Assembly: GCA_002067405.1 (NCBI GenBank)
Contig: MVRP01000053.1
Coordinates: forward strand, 1-25,113
Direction: 5' to 3'
Source of the DNA: Syntrophorhabdaceae bacterium PtaU1.Bin034
GTDB lineage: Bacteria; Desulfobacterota_G; Syntrophorhabdia; Syntrophorhabdales; WCHB1-27
DNA length: 25,113 bases
The notes beneath the pieces were generated by a model. The model worked only from the letters and a program-made list of their open reading frames with translations. It was not told the DNA's origin and ran no database searches. How positions within the stretch are numbered: position 1 is the first letter of the stretch; every line of letters starts with the position of its first letter. The position numbers and the translations under genes are program-made. Below are positions 22,822 to 25,113 of this stretch, one piece after another.

Positions 22822-24372
22822 ATGAATCGCTCCGCAAGTCCCCAGAACAGAACATCAATCGACTATCTCATAAGAAAAGGTTCCATAATTACCATCATTA
22901 CCCTGGTAAGCAGACCGCTGGGCTACATCAGGGAGGCGATCCAGGCCTATCTCTTCGGCGCCACCTTGCTGGTCGATGCCTTCGTCATCGCCTTCAACTT
23001 CCCCGAGATGATACAGACCCTTTTCTTTTCCGGCGCCACGAGCGCATTCCTTGTCCCCGTTTGCTCAAGGTATTTGAAGGAAAAAGAGGAATTTTCCCGC
23101 ATTTATGCCACTTTCATCAACCTTTCGATCATCGTCACGGTCGCAGTCTCACTCGTATTCTTCCTCCTCAGTTCCGATATCATGAAGTTGATAGCTCCGG
23201 GATTTCAGGCCGACGGCCGCGAGACAGCGAGGATCCTCTTTCTCATCATGATCCCCGTGATCGGCCTTCATGCCGTCCTGTCGGTTATGAAGGCCTTTCT
23301 CAATGCACGGGAACATTTCGCCGCGCCGGAACTGTCCGGCATTCTCTGGAATATCCTGTTTATCCTCTTCGCTCTCGCGCTGAGCGGCAAGATCGGCATC
23401 TACAGCCTTGCGGTCGGCGTCAGCGTGGGTTCTCTCGCTCAGGTTCTGTTTCAAATCCCTTATTTGCGGAATCACGGCATACGGTACAGTCTTTCCTTAT
23501 CCATACACCACCCGGCCATGGGCGAGGCAAAGAGGCTCTTTACCGGCGCCCTGATCGCCACTTCCATTGTGCCTATAAACAGCTTTGTCGGACGGATCAT
23601 CGCCTCCTACCTGCCGTCGGGTGAAGTAGCGTCCCTGTCCTACGCATTCCGTATCTTCATATTACCTTTCAGTCTCTTTGCGGTCCCTGTGTACACCGTT
23701 CTTTTCTCGAAGATATCCGGGCTTTACCACGACAAGGACTGGAAAGGCATCAGGGAGCACATTGACAGTTCCCTGGTCCTTTTGTGCGTGACGCTCATCC
23801 CTGCGACGATCTTTCTCTGTTGTATGGGGGACACCTTTGTAAAGCTCCTTTACCAGAGAGGCGCTTTTTCGGCTCACGATACTTTCATCACGTACAAGGC
23901 GCTCTTCGGCTACAGCGTAGGTCTCATCTTTTACGCCCTGTCCATCTCCTTCGTCAGAATATTCAATGCCTTTCATGACGTCAAAACCCCTGCCCTCATC
24001 GGCATCACGTCCATAATCCTCAACGTGCTCCTCGCTTATCTATTGATGATGCCCCTCAAGAATCTCGGCATCTCGCTGGCCACGTCGATCGTTTCTTTTT
24101 ACAACTTCGCCCTCCTTTTTCTTGTGTTCAAAAAACGGAGCGGTTACAGGATGGGCAGGACAACAAGAAGAGATATCATCAAATCACTCCTCGCTGGCAT
24201 TCTTGCGGCCCTCCTCATGATCGGGATCAGGAAAGTTTCCGGCGCCCATTCCTATCCGGCCTTCGCGGCCGGTTTCGCGGCTGCTGCAGGCGTCTACGGG
24301 GTCCTCTTCAAGAACTACTACCTGGGTTACCTGAGACGTAGAAGAGGCGGCCAAAACCAAGGCCGCGAATAG
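22822..24372 (+). CDS. murJ: Lipid II flippase MurJ (MviN family)
   Basis: Inner-membrane protein that flips undecaprenyl-PP-linked peptidoglycan precursor across the membrane. The 516 residues are hydrophobic throughout, with about 14 predicted helices. Typical MurJ features are SRPLGYIREAIQAYLFGATLLVDAFVIAFNFPEM in helices 1-2 with the conserved arginines, SGATSAFLVPVCSRY, the FYALSISFVRIFNAFHDVKTPALIG region of the helix 9-11 block, and a basic C-terminus. It is the MOP-superfamily MurJ type and not a Wzx/Wzt O-antigen flippase, judging by the N-terminal motif and length, though some paralogues export other lipids. The ATG at 22822 has only a weak AGG 7 bases upstream. The frame is open to 22768, overlapping pcm. 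It follows pcm closely and is probably in the proC-pcm transcript. Confidence 0.88.
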   Translation: MNRSASPQNRTSIDYLIRKGSIITIITLVSRPLGYIREAIQAYLFGATLLVDAFVIAFNFPEMIQTLFFSGATSAFLVPVCSRYLKEKEEFSRIYATFINLSIIVTVAVSLVFFLLSSDIMKLIAPGFQADGRETARILFLIMIPVIGLHAVLSVMKAFLNAREHFAAPELSGILWNILFILFALALSGKIGIYSLAVGVSVGSLAQVLFQIPYLRNHGIRYSLSLSIHHPAMGEAKRLFTGALIATSIVPINSFVGRIIASYLPSGEVASLSYAFRIFILPFSLFAVPVYTVLFSKISGLYHDKDWKGIREHIDSSLVLLCVTLIPATIFLCCMGDTFVKLLYQRGAFSAHDTFITYKALFGYSVGLIFYALSISFVRIFNAFHDVKTPALIGITSIILNVLLAYLLMMPLKNLGISLATSIVSFYNFALLFLVFKKRSGYRMGRTTRRDIIKSLLAGILAALLMIGIRKVSGAHSYPAFAAGFAAAAGVYGVLFKNYYLGYLRRRRGGQNQGRE

Positions 24373-24477
24373 CAAGACAACAAATTGGCGAATCGGAAAG
24401 AAGCGCTGATGATGGCAAATGAGCGATCGGATGCACATATTCTCTATGAGATAATTCCGAAAGGAACAGCGAATACC

Positions 24478-25113
24478 GTGCGTTCAATATGGTCAGGGGC
24501 AATCAGTTTCGGCTTGATCCACATACCGGTGAAGCTTTACACCGCAGTGCAGGAGAGCGCCATCGACCTGGACATGCTCCGGCGTCAGGACCTCTGTCCC
24601 ATCCGGTATGCCCGCGTATGCCGCGACACCGGAGAGGAAGTGCCTTTCGAGGACATTGTAAAAGGCTACGAGTACCGGAAAGGGGACTACGTGGTCCTTG
24701 AAGACGAGGATTTCAAGCGTGCGAACGTCCGCAAAACCCAGACAATCGATATTGTCGAGTTTGTTGACGAGAAAGAGATCGATCCGAAGCTTCTCGAAAG
24801 GCCATATTACCTGGAACCGACAAAACAGGCGAGGAAAGCCTATGCCCTTCTTCGTGAAGCTTTGAAGAAAACAGGGAAAGTGGGCGTCGGCACATTCGTC
24901 CTTAGAAACAGGGAACATGTGGTGACGGTAAAACCCGAAGAGGATCTGATCGTGCTTGAGCAGATGCGCTTTGCGGACGAGGTCAGAAAACCCGCCGGGC
25001 TGGACCTGCCGGCAAAGGATGAGGCAAGCGAACGGGAGCTGGATGTTGCGATAAAGCTCATTGATCAGTTGACGGAGCCTTTCAAGCCCGAACAGTTTCA
25101 CGACACTTACAGG
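24478..25113 (+). CDS. ku: Bacterial Ku protein (NHEJ), 3' end cut by window
   Basis: DNA-end-binding homodimer of bacterial non-homologous end joining, which recruits LigD. The 212 visible codons from the GTG at 24478 begin VRSIWSGAISFGLIHIPVKL, the canonical Ku start. The central-core features VCRDTGEEVPFEDIVKGYEY and DYVVLEDEDF follow, then the helical/bridge region with RPYYLEPTKQARKAYALLR, and EQMRFADEVRKP. About 50-90 residues of a usual 260-300 remain beyond the window. The frame stays open upstream to an ATG at 24412, which would add 22 residues not typical of Ku, so the GTG is preferred. A 105-base gap after murJ and no strong Shine-Dalgarno leave the start less certain. A ligD gene would be expected nearby downstream. 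Confidence 0.93.
   Translation, partial: MRSIWSGAISFGLIHIPVKLYTAVQESAIDLDMLRRQDLCPIRYARVCRDTGEEVPFEDIVKGYEYRKGDYVVLEDEDFKRANVRKTQTIDIVEFVDEKEIDPKLLERPYYLEPTKQARKAYALLREALKKTGKVGVGTFVLRNREHVVTVKPEEDLIVLEQMRFADEVRKPAGLDLPAKDEASERELDVAIKLIDQLTEPFKPEQFHDTYR

Overview
The window is a moderately GC-rich bacterial chromosome segment with dense, tightly spaced genes. It has no rRNA, tRNA, CRISPR array or insertion sequence that I can recognise. Gene content (RNase G beside a B12/radical-SAM protein, TreT with a DUF5752-type partner, GpgS, Ku, MurJ) suggests a Gram-negative, probably anaerobic, Desulfobacterota/'Deltaproteobacteria'-like organism. That placement is an inference from gene content, not a phylogenetic result.

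Layout. (1) 1-3523, minus strand: a radical-SAM protein with a fused C-terminal domain, overlapping the start of rng (RNase G), which runs off the left edge. (2) 3707-5884: a divergent pair, a phosphomanno/phosphoglucomutase (minus) and a LOG-family nucleotide phosphoribohydrolase (plus). (3) 5881-18513, minus strand: nine consecutive genes that read as an osmoadaptation island. In transcription order they are gpgS, a second GT-A glycosyltransferase, a CmpX-like TM-helix protein, an AI-2E/PerM-family transporter, an MscS channel, a DUF5752-like protein, treT, treZ and treY. A mannosyl/glucosyl-3-phosphoglycerate phosphatase (18642-19508, plus) is divergent from gpgS and completes the glucosylglycerate pathway. 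(4) 19520-24372: trmI (minus), then smr, proC, pcm and murJ on the plus strand. (5) 24478-end: the 5' part of a bacterial Ku (NHEJ) gene cut by the window edge.

How the genes work together. The mutase interconverts hexose 6- and 1-phosphates, which feed nucleotide sugars. GpgS plus the HAD phosphatase would make glucosylglycerate, and the second glycosyltransferase may extend it or make a related solute. TreT makes trehalose from NDP-glucose and glucose, while TreY and TreZ make it from glycogen-type glucans. MscS, and possibly the CmpX-like protein, can release solutes on down-shock. The AI-2E/PerM family includes Na+/H+ antiporters. ProC makes proline, another common osmolyte, and Pcm repairs aged proteins.

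Most notable non-coding signals: a perfect 15-bp inverted repeat and a terminator-like hairpin with a U-tract in the leader of the AI-2E transporter gene, a strong promoter candidate for gpgS, a perfect -35 for trmI, and a back-to-back divergent promoter between the mutase and the LOG gene.
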